Notes: a model not told the origin generated them from the sequence alone. DNA of 32,723 nucleotides from Actinomycetales bacterium Ga0077552 (GCA_001464255.1 LNFD01000186.1:1-32723), one strand, 5' to 3'; shown: positions 16,338 to 24,376, counted from the first letter of the stretch. Numbers and translations are program-made.

Positions 16338-16658
16338 ATGAGCGAGTACCGGAACACTGTTCCCGGCGATTGGTTCGTCGACCCGGTCCGTCTCGGCGTT
16401 CCCGGTGTGCGCCGCCCGCGCTCGGCCGATGACGACGATTCCGCCCTCGCCTGGCAGGCCGACGCGCTGTGCGCGCAGACCGATCCGGAGGCGTTCTTCC
16501 CCGAGAAGGGCGGCTCGACGCGCGACGCCAAGAAGATCTGCACGACGTGCGAGGTCAAGACCGAGTGCCTCGAGTACGCGCTGCAGAACGACGAGCGCTT
16601 CGGCATCTGGGGCGGCCTGAGCGAGCGCGAGCGCCGCAAGCTGCGCCGCCGCGCGTGA
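16338..16658 (+). CDS. whiB: WhiB-family iron-sulfur transcription factor (WhiB2/WhmD type)
   Basis: The protein has 106 residues from the ATG at 16338, chosen because AAGGAG lies eight bases upstream; an in-frame codon at 16317 has no such site. Four cysteines (45, 68, 71, 77) in the pattern C-x22-C-x2-C-x5-C bind the cluster. FGIWGGLSERERRKL (from residue 88) is the Wbl GIWGG turn with the basic C-terminal tail. CAQTDPEAFFPEKGGST is typical of the WhiB2/WhmD subgroup, which controls septation and cell division in Streptomyces and mycobacteria. Cytoplasmic; it probably acts together with the principal sigma factor. The conserved neighbourhood (GT2, DUF5719, DUF3499, manB) supports the assignment. 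Confidence 0.95.
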   Translation: MSEYRNTVPGDWFVDPVRLGVPGVRRPRSADDDDSALAWQADALCAQTDPEAFFPEKGGSTRDAKKICTTCEVKTECLEYALQNDERFGIWGGLSERERRKLRRRA

Positions 16659-16681
16659 CCGGCCTCTCGACCGCCTCCGCC

Positions 16682-16687
16682 TAGAGT
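16682..16687 (+). promoter_or_regulatory. Putative -10 element (leaderless) of the GT2 gene
   Basis: TAGAGT, seven bases before the GTG at 16695, fits TANNNT. No Shine-Dalgarno site intervenes. Confidence 0.5.
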
Positions 16688-16694
16688 CGTCAGG

Positions 16695-19604
16695 GTGCAG
16701 CCCCGAGTCATCGCGATCGTCGTCGCCCGCCGGGGCGGCGAGGCGCTGCAGCAGACGCTGGATGCCCTCGCCCAGCAGAGCCGCCGCCCCGACCTGCTCG
16801 TGGTCGTCGACGCCGCCGGCGCCGACGCCGTGACGGCCCAGCTCGCGGCCGCGAACCCCACCCAGTTCGTCACCGCATCGTCGGGGCTCGGATTCGGCGA
16901 GCTCGTGCACCGCGGCCTCGGCGCTCTGCCGGTCGCCGAGCCGGTGGCGAGCTCGCCCTACGGCGGGGTCGAGGAGTGGCTCTGGCTGCTGCGCCACGAC
17001 ACCGTGCCCGACCCGCGCGCGCTCGAGCGGCTGCTCGCCGCCGTCGAGATCGCGCCCTCGGTCGCCGTCGCGGGCCCCAAGCAGCTGGAGGCCGCGCATC
17101 CGACCGTCATCGCCGGATACGGCGAGACGATCACGCGCTGGGGCGCGAGCGTGGCGATCGCCGAGCGCGAGCTCGACCAGGCCCAGCACGACCGCTTGAG
17201 CGACGTGCTCGCCGTGGGCGAGGCCGCGATGCTCGTGCGCCGCAGCGTCTACAACGCCGTCGAGGGTTTCGACCCGGCATTGGCCGGCGTCGACGCGGCG
17301 CTCGACCTGTGCGTGCGCATCCGCCTCGCCGGTCATCGAGTGATCGGCGTGCCGCAAGCCCGCGTCTTCGTGCACGAGGGCACGGCCGCGGCCGCGCGCC
17401 CGGGGTCGGGCCGGCCGGTGTCGCCGCGATCGCTCGCCCGCCTGCGCCGCACGGCCCAGCTGCACCGCCGGCTCGTCTACGCGCCCGCCCTCGTCGTTCC
17501 GCTGCACTGGCTGAGCCTGCTGCCCATCGCGGTGGCGCGGGCCCTCGGCCAGCTGCTGCGCAAGCGCCCCACGCTCGTCGGCGCCGAGTTCGCCGCCGCC
17601 CTCGCTGTCGCCTTCTCGGGCACGGCGGTGCCGAGCGCCCGCCGTCGCCTCGCCCGCGGCCGCACGCTCGGCTGGGGGGCGATCGCCCCGCTGCGCATGG
17701 CGCCCGACGAGGTGCGCCGCCGCCGCGCGATCGAGCGCGATGCGCTGCTGAGCGCGCAGGAGGACGACCGGCCGCCTCGCCCCGACTTCCTGCCCGGCGG
17801 CGCCGCCGTCGTCGTGCTCGCCGCTCTGGTCGGGCTCGTCGCGCACCTGCCGCTCATCGGCGCCCCCGCGCTGCTCGGCGGCGCGCTCGCCCCGCTCGCC
17901 CCCGACGCGCCCGCGATGCTCGCCGGCCTCGAGCGCACGGCGGAGGGCGCGGCCGACCCCTTCGCGTTCGTGCTCGCCCTGCTCGGGGTGCTGACGCCGT
18001 GGCAGCCCTCGCTCGCCATCGTCGTGCTGTGGATCGCCGCGCTGCCCCTCGCCGCTCTCGGCGCCTGGTGGGCCGCCGCGTCGATCGTGCGCCGGCCCGG
18101 GCCTGCGGCCGTCGCGGCCCTGCTGTGGGCCTTCTCGCCGCCGCTGCTCGTCGCCCTCGCCGAGGGCCGCCCGGCCGCCGTCATCGCCCACCTCGCCCTG
18201 CCCGTGCTCGTCGCGAGCGCCGCGCGGGCGCCGCGCTCGTGGAGCGGCACGGCCGTCGCGGGCCTCAGCGCCGCCGTGGTCGTGGCGAGCTCGCCGAGCC
18301 TGCTGCCCGCGCTCGTCGCCGCCTGGCTGGTGTGGATGCTCGCCAACCCCCGCCGCCTCGGCCGGCTCCTGACGCTGCCCGTGCCCACCGTCGCCCTGCT
18401 CGCGCCGCTCGTCTACGACCAGCTGCGCCGCGGCACGCCGCTGGGACTCCTCGCCGACCCCGGTCTGCCCGTCCCGCCCGGGCCGGTGTCGCCCGCCGGG
18501 CTGCTGCTCGGCTGGCCCGACCTCTCGCTCGCGCTCGCACCGCTCGGCGAGCTGCTGCCCGGGGTGGCGCCGGTCGCCCTCCTCATCTCGCTCGCCGCCC
18601 TCGTCGCCCCGTCGGTGCTGCTCGCGCTCGTGGGCCTCGCGCTGCCCGACGGCCGCCGGGGCGTCGTGCCGCTCGTGCTCGGAGCGCTGGGCCTCGCCAC
18701 CGCCTGGGCGGTCGCCGGCATCGCCGTTGTCGTCGCGGGCGGGGGGGCCGTGCCGCTCGACACGGGGCCGGCCCTGAGCCTCGCGGGCCTCGGCCTCGCG
18801 CTCGCCGCCGCGGTCGGGCTCGACGGCATCCGGGCCGCTGCGGCACCCGCGCGCGGTGCGGCGCTCGTGGGCTCCGAGCGCCGGGGCCCCGTCGTGCTCG
18901 CGACCGCCCTGGGCCTCCTGACGGTGCTCGCCGCGAGCGCCGCCGCCGTTCCCGCCCTCTCGGCGTCGCTCGCCGGCACGTCGCCGGTCGCCGCGGGCGA
19001 GCCGCGCACCCTGCCCGCCATCATCGCCGCCGAAGCCCTGCGCGACCCCGGCGTCGGAACGATCGTGCTGACCCCCGTCGAGGCCGGGGTCGCCGCGCGC
19101 GTCGACCGCGGGGCGGGGGCCACGCTCATCGCCCAGCGCACGATCGTCGTGACGCGCGCCCTGCAGGGCGGGGCCCTCGCCCCCGAGCAGGAGGCGCTCG
19201 CCGAGCTCGTCGGCAACCTCGCGGCGCCGAGCGGCCGCGATCTCGCGAGCGCGCTCGCTGAGCTCGATGTGCGCTTCGTGCTGCTCGAGGAGGCCGCCCC
19301 CGGGGTGCCCGCCTCGACGAGCGAGGGCATGACCGCGGCCCTCGACGGCAATGCCGTGCTGACCCCCATCGGCGCGGCCGATGCGGGGCGGCTGTGGCGT
19401 GTCGTCGCCGACGACGCCGAGAGCACCGCGACGCCCGACCGACCGCTGAGCACGCCGGTCGTGCTCGGGGTGCAGCTGGGCATCCTGGCCCTCACACTGC
19501 TGCTCGCCCTGCCGACGAGCCTGCGCCCCCGGCGTGCGCGATCGGATGCCCGGCCCGACGAGGGCCCCGCGGCGACCTTCGAGGCGGGGGACGACGATGA
19601 CTGA
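16695..19604 (+). CDS. Large membrane protein with N-terminal family 2 glycosyltransferase domain
   Basis: The protein has 969 residues. Residues 1-230 are a GT-A fold: VIAIVVARRGGEALQQTLDAL, then WLWLLRHDTVPDP near 95-107, VAGPKQ, VGEAAMLVRRSVYNAVEGFD, and LAGHRVIGVPQARVFVHEG. From about 250 onward come roughly a dozen hydrophobic segments and a long extracytoplasmic stretch (about 770-920), then a last membrane segment and an acidic tail. The usual DDS-type metal motif of relatives (LLHDDSAPD) reads RHDT here, so the first Asp is His. It lies between whiB and DUF5719, a conserved actinobacterial arrangement. It probably transfers a sugar to a lipid-linked or cell-wall glycan. The start is GTG with a leaderless-type promoter. 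The substrate is unknown. Confidence 0.8.
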   Translation: MQPRVIAIVVARRGGEALQQTLDALAQQSRRPDLLVVVDAAGADAVTAQLAAANPTQFVTASSGLGFGELVHRGLGALPVAEPVASSPYGGVEEWLWLLRHDTVPDPRALERLLAAVEIAPSVAVAGPKQLEAAHPTVIAGYGETITRWGASVAIAERELDQAQHDRLSDVLAVGEAAMLVRRSVYNAVEGFDPALAGVDAALDLCVRIRLAGHRVIGVPQARVFVHEGTAAAARPGSGRPVSPRSLARLRRTAQLHRRLVYAPALVVPLHWLSLLPIAVARALGQLLRKRPTLVGAEFAAALAVAFSGTAVPSARRRLARGRTLGWGAIAPLRMAPDEVRRRRAIERDALLSAQEDDRPPRPDFLPGGAAVVVLAALVGLVAHLPLIGAPALLGGALAPLAPDAPAMLAGLERTAEGAADPFAFVLALLGVLTPWQPSLAIVVLWIAALPLAALGAWWAAASIVRRPGPAAVAALLWAFSPPLLVALAEGRPAAVIAHLALPVLVASAARAPRSWSGTAVAGLSAAVVVASSPSLLPALVAAWLVWMLANPRRLGRLLTLPVPTVALLAPLVYDQLRRGTPLGLLADPGLPVPPGPVSPAGLLLGWPDLSLALAPLGELLPGVAPVALLISLAALVAPSVLLALVGLALPDGRRGVVPLVLGALGLATAWAVAGIAVVVAGGGAVPLDTGPALSLAGLGLALAAAVGLDGIRAAAAPARGAALVGSERRGPVVLATALGLLTVLAASAAAVPALSASLAGTSPVAAGEPRTLPAIIAAEALRDPGVGTIVLTPVEAGVAARVDRGAGATLIAQRTIVVTRALQGGALAPEQEALAELVGNLAAPSGRDLASALAELDVRFVLLEEAAPGVPASTSEGMTAALDGNAVLTPIGAADAGRLWRVVADDAESTATPDRPLSTPVVLGVQLGILALTLLLALPTSLRPRRARSDARPDEGPAATFEAGDDDD

Positions 19605-21033
19605 GCCCACCGCGACGACTCCGCCGAGCACCGCGCCCCGCGGGCGCTCGCTACTGCGCGCGGGCGGCCGCGCATCCCTCGCCCTGATCGCGGCGGCCGC
19701 CGCGACGGCGCTCGCGGCCGGGGTGCTGCTCGTGCCCGGCCCGAGCACGACGCCCGTGGTGCCGGCGCTCGCGGTCACGCCCGACCGCTCCGACCAGTCG
19801 CTCGTGTGCGCCGGCGGCGCGCTCGGCCTCACGCGCGGCGACGATCCGCAGGTGGCGGTCGTGGCGAGCGAGCGCCGGGTGAGTGCCGGGGAGGGCCTCG
19901 TCGAGGGCGCGCTCGCGGCGAGCGACGCCGTCGACGGCGGGGCCGCCGTCGTGACGCTGCCGCGCGAGGCGCCCGGAGCGGCGCTTGCCGCGACCGAGAG
20001 CGTGCAGCCCGACACCCCCGATGTCGCGGGGCTCGCGGCAGCCGAGTGCCTCACGCCGGGGCGCACCGCGTGGCTCGTCGGCGGCGCGACGACCGTCGGC
20101 CGCACCACCTGGATCGTGCTCAGCAATGCCGACGACGTCGACGCGGCCGTCGACCTGCGGCTGTGGGGCGACACCGGACCGATCGAGGCGCCCGGCACCT
20201 CGGGCCTCATCGTTGCCGCCGGCACGCAGCGCATCGTGCCGCTCGCGGGCCTCGCGGTCGACGAGGACTCGCCCGTCGTGCGAGTGACGAGCACGGGCGG
20301 CTCGGTCGCGGCGACGCTGCAGACGACGATCGTGCGCGGGCTGACGCCGAGCGGCATCAGCATCGTCACGCCCATCGCCGAGCCCGCCGAGCGGCACGTC
20401 ATCCCGGCCCTGCCCGTGATCGCGGGCCAGTTGGCGCGCGAGCGCTCGACGGCCGACGGCGGCACCGACGGGTCGCCCGCCCTCCGGCTTCTGGCGCCAG
20501 GCGACGAGGCGGCCGTCGTGACCGTGACGCTCGTGCCCACGGCCGGAGGGGTCGGGCTCGTGACCGAGGCCCAGCTCGAGCCCGGGGTCGTGCTCGACCT
20601 GCCGGTCACCGAGCTCGCCGACGGCGAGTACGGCGTCGTCATCGAGTCGACGCAGCCCATCGTCGTCGCGGGGCGCACGAGCACCGCGGGCACGGGCGAT
20701 GCGGCCGACGTCGAATGGTTCACCCCGAGCCCCGCCCTGCCCGTCGGTGCCGAGGTGCTCGTGGGTGTCGCGCCGCTCGGGCCGGGCCAGTCGGCGCTGC
20801 TGCACCTGCTCGCCCCCGCGGAGGGTGCCGAGGTCACGATCGACGGGCTGCCCGTAACGGTGCCGCCGGGAGGGATGGCCGTCGTGCCCTCGGCGGCCGA
20901 CGCGGGCGTGCGCATCACCTCGAGCGGCGTCGTGCACGTGAGCGCGACCTACCGCGGCGACGGGCTGCTCGCGGGCTCGCGCGCGCTGCCGCCGCCGAGC
21001 GCGGTCGGCGCGCTCACGGTGCTGCCGTACTAG
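19597..21033 (+). CDS. DUF5719-family membrane-anchored secreted protein
   Basis: The protein has 478 residues from the ATG at 19597, which overlaps the end of the GT2 gene by eight bases and has GGGGG upstream; an earlier in-frame start lies deep inside the GT2 gene. Residues 26-46 form an Ala/Leu-rich signal anchor. The remainder is an Ala/Val/Thr-rich extracytoplasmic protein, probably all-beta. No catalytic motif is visible. The family occurs next to the large GT2 protein and whiB in many actinobacteria, and the overlap here suggests that the two products work together at the envelope. The function is unknown. Confidence 0.78.
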   Translation: MTEPTATTPPSTAPRGRSLLRAGGRASLALIAAAAATALAAGVLLVPGPSTTPVVPALAVTPDRSDQSLVCAGGALGLTRGDDPQVAVVASERRVSAGEGLVEGALAASDAVDGGAAVVTLPREAPGAALAATESVQPDTPDVAGLAAAECLTPGRTAWLVGGATTVGRTTWIVLSNADDVDAAVDLRLWGDTGPIEAPGTSGLIVAAGTQRIVPLAGLAVDEDSPVVRVTSTGGSVAATLQTTIVRGLTPSGISIVTPIAEPAERHVIPALPVIAGQLARERSTADGGTDGSPALRLLAPGDEAAVVTVTLVPTAGGVGLVTEAQLEPGVVLDLPVTELADGEYGVVIESTQPIVVAGRTSTAGTGDAADVEWFTPSPALPVGAEVLVGVAPLGPGQSALLHLLAPAEGAEVTIDGLPVTVPPGGMAVVPSAADAGVRITSSGVVHVSATYRGDGLLAGSRALPPPSAVGALTVLPY

Positions 21034-21046
21034 TCGGCGGCGCTGC

Positions 21047-21478
21047 TCACCAGTGGCGGAAGCGGTCGGGCGCGAGGTCCCATGGATCCTTGCCGATGAG
21101 CTCGCCCACCGCGCGGAACACGCAGCTCTCGACCATGAGCCGCCGGTGCCAGTCGTCCTCGCGGTGCAGGCGGCTCATCCGTTCGATGGGGATGCGGTAG
21201 AGCACCACGAGGCTCTGATCGGCCACGACGCGCCAGCGGGCGACGCCGCGCACGCCGGGCGGCTGATCGGGCATCGGCATGACGTCGATGCGCAGGGTCG
21301 CGAGCTCGTCGGGCCACAGGTCGACGAGGTAGTCGGCCGTCGACTGCACGGTCGTCTCGAACAGGTCGCGCCGCGTGTGGGCGAGCGGCAGGTGCGGGCC
21401 CGTCACGGGCGAGCGGCCCGTGCGGCCGTGGCGGGCGCGGGCCCGCGCGCTCGGCTGTCGTCCGCCCCCTCGTGCCAC
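21047..21478 (-). CDS. Zincin_1-like (PF06262-type) protein without a visible HExxH motif
   Basis: The 143-residue protein starts at GTG (21478). The first 35 residues are basic and low in complexity. The rest, from RRDLFETTVQSTADYLVDL to VFRAVGELIGKDPWDLAPD, resembles the short actinobacterial metallopeptidase-family protein found beside DUF3499 and manB. Where a zinc protease would show HExxH, the sequence reads LMVESCVFRAVGELIG (about 114-129), which keeps a Glu but no His pair. It is therefore probably not a metalloprotease. It is convergent with DUF5719 (13 bp) and divergent from DUF3499 (52 bp between starts). The family assignment is from memory of context and short motifs. Confidence 0.65.
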   Translation of the reverse strand: MARGGGRQPSARARARHGRTGRSPVTGPHLPLAHTRRDLFETTVQSTADYLVDLWPDELATLRIDVMPMPDQPPGVRGVARWRVVADQSLVVLYRIPIERMSRLHREDDWHRRLMVESCVFRAVGELIGKDPWDLAPDRFRHW

Positions 21479-21484
21479 GCGCTC

Positions 21485-21490
21485 AGCCTA
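21485..21490 (-). promoter_or_regulatory. Putative -10 element (leaderless) of the Zincin_1-like gene
   Basis: On the minus strand TAGGCT is followed by six bases (GAGCGC) and the GTG start at 21478. This fits the leaderless pattern. Confidence 0.5.
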
Positions 21491-21515
21491 TCGCCGGGCG
21501 GCCGAGGCCCCGCCG

Positions 21516-21521
21516 TATGCT
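21516..21521 (+). promoter_or_regulatory. Putative -10 element of the DUF3499 gene
   Basis: TATGCT lies nine bases before the ATG at 21531, so the leader would be only two or three bases. GGGGGA in between could also act as a very close Shine-Dalgarno site. Confidence 0.4.
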
Positions 21522-21530
21522 GGGGGAACG

Positions 21531-21743
21531 ATGAGCGCCCGACCGTGCAGCAAGGTGGCCTGCGGCAACGAGGCCGCGCGCACGCTCACCTACGTCTACG
21601 CCGACTCGATGGCCGTGCTCGGCCCGCTGAGCGCCCGGCCCGAACCCCACAGCTACGACCTGTGCGCGCGGCACTCCGAGCGGCTCTCGGCGCCCAACGG
21701 CTGGCAGATCGTGCGCTACAGCGCCCTCGGCGAGGTGGGCTGA
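21531..21743 (+). CDS. DUF3499-family small zinc-ribbon-like protein
   Basis: The 70-residue protein has Cys6-x4-Cys11 near the start and Cys45-x2-His48 near the end, a likely zinc site. It also has the family features RTLTYVYADSMAVLGPL and YDLCARHSERLSAPNGW. An in-frame extension upstream runs through the divergent promoter and has no homologous content, so I use the ATG at 21531. DUF3499 proteins are conserved next to manB in actinobacteria; the role is unknown. The gene ends 20 bp before manB, which appears to have its own promoter. Confidence 0.85.
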   Translation: MSARPCSKVACGNEAARTLTYVYADSMAVLGPLSARPEPHSYDLCARHSERLSAPNGWQIVRYSALGEVG

Positions 21744-21751
21744 CCGCCCGG

Positions 21752-21757
21752 TACGGT
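21752..21757 (+). promoter_or_regulatory. Putative -10 element (leaderless) of manB
   Basis: TACGGT, six bases before the GTG at 21764, fits TANNNT. No Shine-Dalgarno site is present. Confidence 0.5.
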
Positions 21758-21763
21758 AGAAGC

Positions 21764-23188
21764 GTGACCACCGCACCCGATCTCTCGTCATTCATCAAGG
21801 CCTACGACGTTCGCGGCCTCGTCGGCACGCAGCTCACCGACGCGGTGGTCGAGGCGCTCGGCGCCGGGTTCGCCGACGAGATCCGGGGCGAGGGCGGCGA
21901 CTCCGCCCTCGAGATCGTCGTCGGCCACGACATGCGCGACAGCTCGCCCGGGTTCGCCGCCGCGTTCGCCCGCGGGGCGCAGGCGCGGGGCGCATCCGTC
22001 ACCATGCTCGGCCTGTGCTCGACCGACGAGACCTACTTCGCGAGCGGCCACCTCGGGGTCGCCGCGGCCATGTTCACCGCGAGTCACAACCCCGCCACCT
22101 ACAACGGCATTAAGTTCTGCCGCGCGGGCGCCCAGGGCATCAGCCTCGCGACGGGGCTCGGCAGCATCCGCGACCGGGCGCAGGCCTACCTGGCCACGGG
22201 CATCCCCGCGGTGGATGCCCCCGGCACGCTCGCGCACCGCGACGTGCTGCCCGGCTACGCCTCCTCCCTGCGCGAGCTCGTCGACCTGTCGAGTGTTCGA
22301 CCCCTGCGCGTGGTCGTGGATGCCGGCAACGGCATGGGCGGGCTCACGGTGCCCGCCGTGCTCGGCACGGCCGCGGGCCTGCCCGCCCTCCCGCTCGAGA
22401 TCATCCCGCTCTACTTCGAGCTCGACGGCACCTTCCCCAACCACGAGGCGAACCCGCTCGAGCCCGCGAACCTCGTCGATCTGCAGAAGGCCGTCGTCGA
22501 GCACGGGGCCGACCTCGGCCTCGCCTTCGACGGCGATGCCGACCGCTGCTTCGTCGTCGACGAGCTCGGGCAGCCCGTCACGCCGAGCGCGGTCGCCGCG
22601 ATCGTGGCGCTGCGCGAGATCACGCGCGTGCGCGCCGCCGGCGAGACCGGCGACATCCGCGTCATCCACAACCTCATCACCTCGCGCGTCGTGCCCGAGA
22701 CGATCACGGCGGCGGGCGCCATCCCCGTGCGCACGAAGGTGGGCCACTCGCTCATCAAGGACGTCATGCACGAGACGGGCGCCATCTTCGGCGGCGAGCA
22801 CTCGGCGCATTACTACTTCCGCGACTTCTGGGGTGCCGACAACGGCATGCTCGCGGCCATGCACCTCATCGCGCAGTTCGGGCAGTACGACGGGCCGATG
22901 TCGGCGCTCGCCGCCGAGTTCACGCCCTACACCGCGAGCGGCGAGATCAACTCGACCGTCGACGATGTGCCGGCCGCCTACACGCGCATCGTCGAGGCCT
23001 TCCAGGGCCGCGGCGAGCTCGACGAGCTCGACGGCCTCACGATCTCGGGTGGCGCCCCCGACGGCTTCTGGTGGTTCAACGTGCGGCCCTCGAACACCGA
23101 GCCGCTGCTGCGCCTGAACGCGGAAGCGGCCACCGCCGAGACGATGGCCGCGATCCGCGACGAGGTGCTGGGGCTCATCCGCGCCTGA
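21764..23188 (+). CDS. manB: Phosphomannomutase/phosphoglucomutase
   Basis: The 474-residue alpha-D-phosphohexomutase begins at the GTG with FIKAYDVRGLVG. TASHNP (105-110) carries the phosphorylated Ser107. DGDADR (256-261) holds the metal-binding Asp256, Asp258 and Asp260. GGEHSAHYYFRD is the sugar-binding loop, and RPSNTEPLLRLNAEA is the phosphate-binding loop of the last domain. It converts mannose-6-phosphate to mannose-1-phosphate for GDP-mannose, continuing the ManA step (14054). The longer frame upstream includes the DUF3499 region and is not coding here. Its last 14 bases overlap the end of the convergent DUF2306 gene. Confidence 0.94.
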   Translation: MTTAPDLSSFIKAYDVRGLVGTQLTDAVVEALGAGFADEIRGEGGDSALEIVVGHDMRDSSPGFAAAFARGAQARGASVTMLGLCSTDETYFASGHLGVAAAMFTASHNPATYNGIKFCRAGAQGISLATGLGSIRDRAQAYLATGIPAVDAPGTLAHRDVLPGYASSLRELVDLSSVRPLRVVVDAGNGMGGLTVPAVLGTAAGLPALPLEIIPLYFELDGTFPNHEANPLEPANLVDLQKAVVEHGADLGLAFDGDADRCFVVDELGQPVTPSAVAAIVALREITRVRAAGETGDIRVIHNLITSRVVPETITAAGAIPVRTKVGHSLIKDVMHETGAIFGGEHSAHYYFRDFWGADNGMLAAMHLIAQFGQYDGPMSALAAEFTPYTASGEINSTVDDVPAAYTRIVEAFQGRGELDELDGLTISGGAPDGFWWFNVRPSNTEPLLRLNAEAATAETMAAIRDEVLGLIRA

Positions 23189-23828
23189 GCCGGCGCCGGA
23201 TGATCCCCTCCGCCACGAGGCTGTTGATCACGAAGCCCACGCCGACGAGCCAGGTCTCACTCACGATCGAGGTCTCGCCGCCGAACAGCGACCACACGAT
23301 GAGCACGAGCGCCTGGGTTCCGCCGGTGATCGCGATCGCGTAGGCGCGCGTCATCCACGCTCCGTGTGCGTCGAAGCGGCGCCGCGCGATCGCGCGCGTG
23401 GCCAGCATGAGGAACCCGAGCATCGGTACGGCGAAGACGATGCGCACGATGGCCAGCGCGAACTCCTCGGCTGGGCCGTAGAAGAAGACCGCCAGCACGA
23501 TGCTCCCGAGCGCCCCGATCATGCCGGCCGGGATCAGCACGCGACCTGCGCGGCGGTGCCACGCGCGGCGACCCCGCAGCGCAGGCGAGAACTGGAACGC
23601 GCCCAGCAGGCAGTACACGCTCATCCCCACGATGTGCGCCACGATCGCCACCGTGAGCGCGGGTGACGACGGTGCGCTGGCCGGGTCGGTACCCAGCTCT
23701 TCCAGTCGCAGCACGCCTCCCAGGATGGGGAGGGCGCTGAGCAGCAGCAGACCGGTCACCGCCGGCCATCCGCTGCGCGGGCGAGCCCGTGCGGGTGCCG
23801 GCCGCATCGGAGCGGAGGTCGAGACCAT
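23175..23828 (-). CDS. DUF2306-like polytopic membrane protein
   Basis: The 217-residue protein has about six or seven hydrophobic segments. HIVGMSVYCLLGAFQFSPALRGRRAWHRRAGR (read in overlapping parts around 65-97) resembles DUF2306 membrane proteins, in which a conserved His in the first helices and a WHRxxGR loop are seen. RRFDAHGAWMTRAYAI is another family-like stretch. It starts seven bases after the DUF6326-like gene, so both belong to one operon under the TetR-covered promoter. The Shine-Dalgarno site is poor; Met8 is an alternative start. The 3' end overlaps manB by 14 bp, which suggests insertion next to manB. The function is unknown. Confidence 0.72.
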   Translation of the reverse strand: MVSTSAPMRPAPARARPRSGWPAVTGLLLLSALPILGGVLRLEELGTDPASAPSSPALTVAIVAHIVGMSVYCLLGAFQFSPALRGRRAWHRRAGRVLIPAGMIGALGSIVLAVFFYGPAEEFALAIVRIVFAVPMLGFLMLATRAIARRRFDAHGAWMTRAYAIAITGGTQALVLIVWSLFGGETSIVSETWLVGVGFVINSLVAEGIIRRRLRRG

Positions 23829-23835
23829 GCGGGCG

Positions 23836-24297
23836 CTACTTCGTGACCGCGGCCGTGCGGGGCCAGGTCGCGGCGGTGCGGAGGATGTAGGCCATGATCG
23901 CCAGCTCGACCCCGATGGTGAGCACGTAGTAGAAGACGTAGTCGGCCGTCGTGCCGGCGATGTTGAAGATGATGAGCGGGATGTAGATCGACGTGAAGAC
24001 CAGGTTCGTGATGCGGTTCGCCCGTGCGGGCAGCGTCGCCGAGAGCAGCACCATGAGGCCCGGCAGCGCGATGATCACGAAGAAGACGCTCATGAGGGCG
24101 CCGCTGATCTCGAACTCGAAGATGATGCCGTTGCGGATGGAGTCGATCTCGCCCGGCTGGTACAGGTGGAAGTAGTCGATGTAGAGGATGAGGAAGATCA
24201 GGCTGCCCCACGCGGCGGCGAGCTTGCCCCGCACCGACATGGGCGCGGGGTCGAGGGGCGTCGAGGTGGTCGACTGGGTGGTCGTCTGGGTGGTCAT
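23836..24297 (-). CDS. Small four-helix membrane protein, DUF6326-like
   Basis: The 153-residue protein has a Thr-rich N-terminus and then four hydrophobic segments at about 27-43, 65-85, 95-115 and 120-140. The first loop contains YIDYFHLYQPGEIDSIRNG, which resembles the small DUF6326 membrane family. It is the first gene after the operator-covered promoter at 24320-24376 and is followed seven bases later by the DUF2306-like gene. The divergent TetR gene probably represses both. Ligand and function are unknown; a transport or stress role would be a guess. Confidence 0.7.
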   Translation of the reverse strand: MTTQTTTQSTTSTPLDPAPMSVRGKLAAAWGSLIFLILYIDYFHLYQPGEIDSIRNGIIFEFEISGALMSVFFVIIALPGLMVLLSATLPARANRITNLVFTSIYIPLIIFNIAGTTADYVFYYVLTIGVELAIMAYILRTAATWPRTAAVTK

Positions 24298-24322
24298 CGT
24301 TCTGCTTTCTGCTGAAGTGGTT

Positions 24323-24368
24323 CGTACACTGTACGTCGTACGCTGTACTATGAACCGTACGCTGTACG
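24323..24368. promoter_or_regulatory. Three copies of a 13-bp palindrome: TetR operator cluster
   Basis: The copies are CGTACACTGTACG (24323-24335), CGTACGCTGTACT (24337-24349) and CGTACGCTGTACG (24356-24368), that is CGTAC-N3-GTACG with one end mismatch in the middle copy. Centres are 14 and 19 bp apart. They fill the region between the divergent membrane-protein operon and the tetR gene, so they are almost certainly the regulator's binding sites. Confidence 0.8.
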
Positions 24369-24376
24369 ATTGTCAA
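24347..24376 (-). promoter_or_regulatory. Putative promoter of the DUF6326-DUF2306 operon
   Basis: On the minus strand TTGACA (24376-24371) is a perfect -35, followed by an 18-base spacer and CATAGT (24352-24347). The third palindrome lies wholly within the spacer, the second overlaps the -10, and the first lies just downstream of the expected start site. Confidence 0.65.

Noticed and set aside
16275..20918. A 1547-codon open frame on the minus strand opposite whiB, the GT2 gene and DUF5719
   Set aside because: It is antisense to three well-supported genes, has Arg/Gly/Glu/Ser-rich low-complexity content and no motifs. Long antisense frames are expected at this GC content.
24323..24368. A transposon end or integration site, because of the short repeats
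   Set aside because: The repeats are palindromic, closely spaced and centred on a promoter between tetR and its likely target; no transposase or integrase gene is present.
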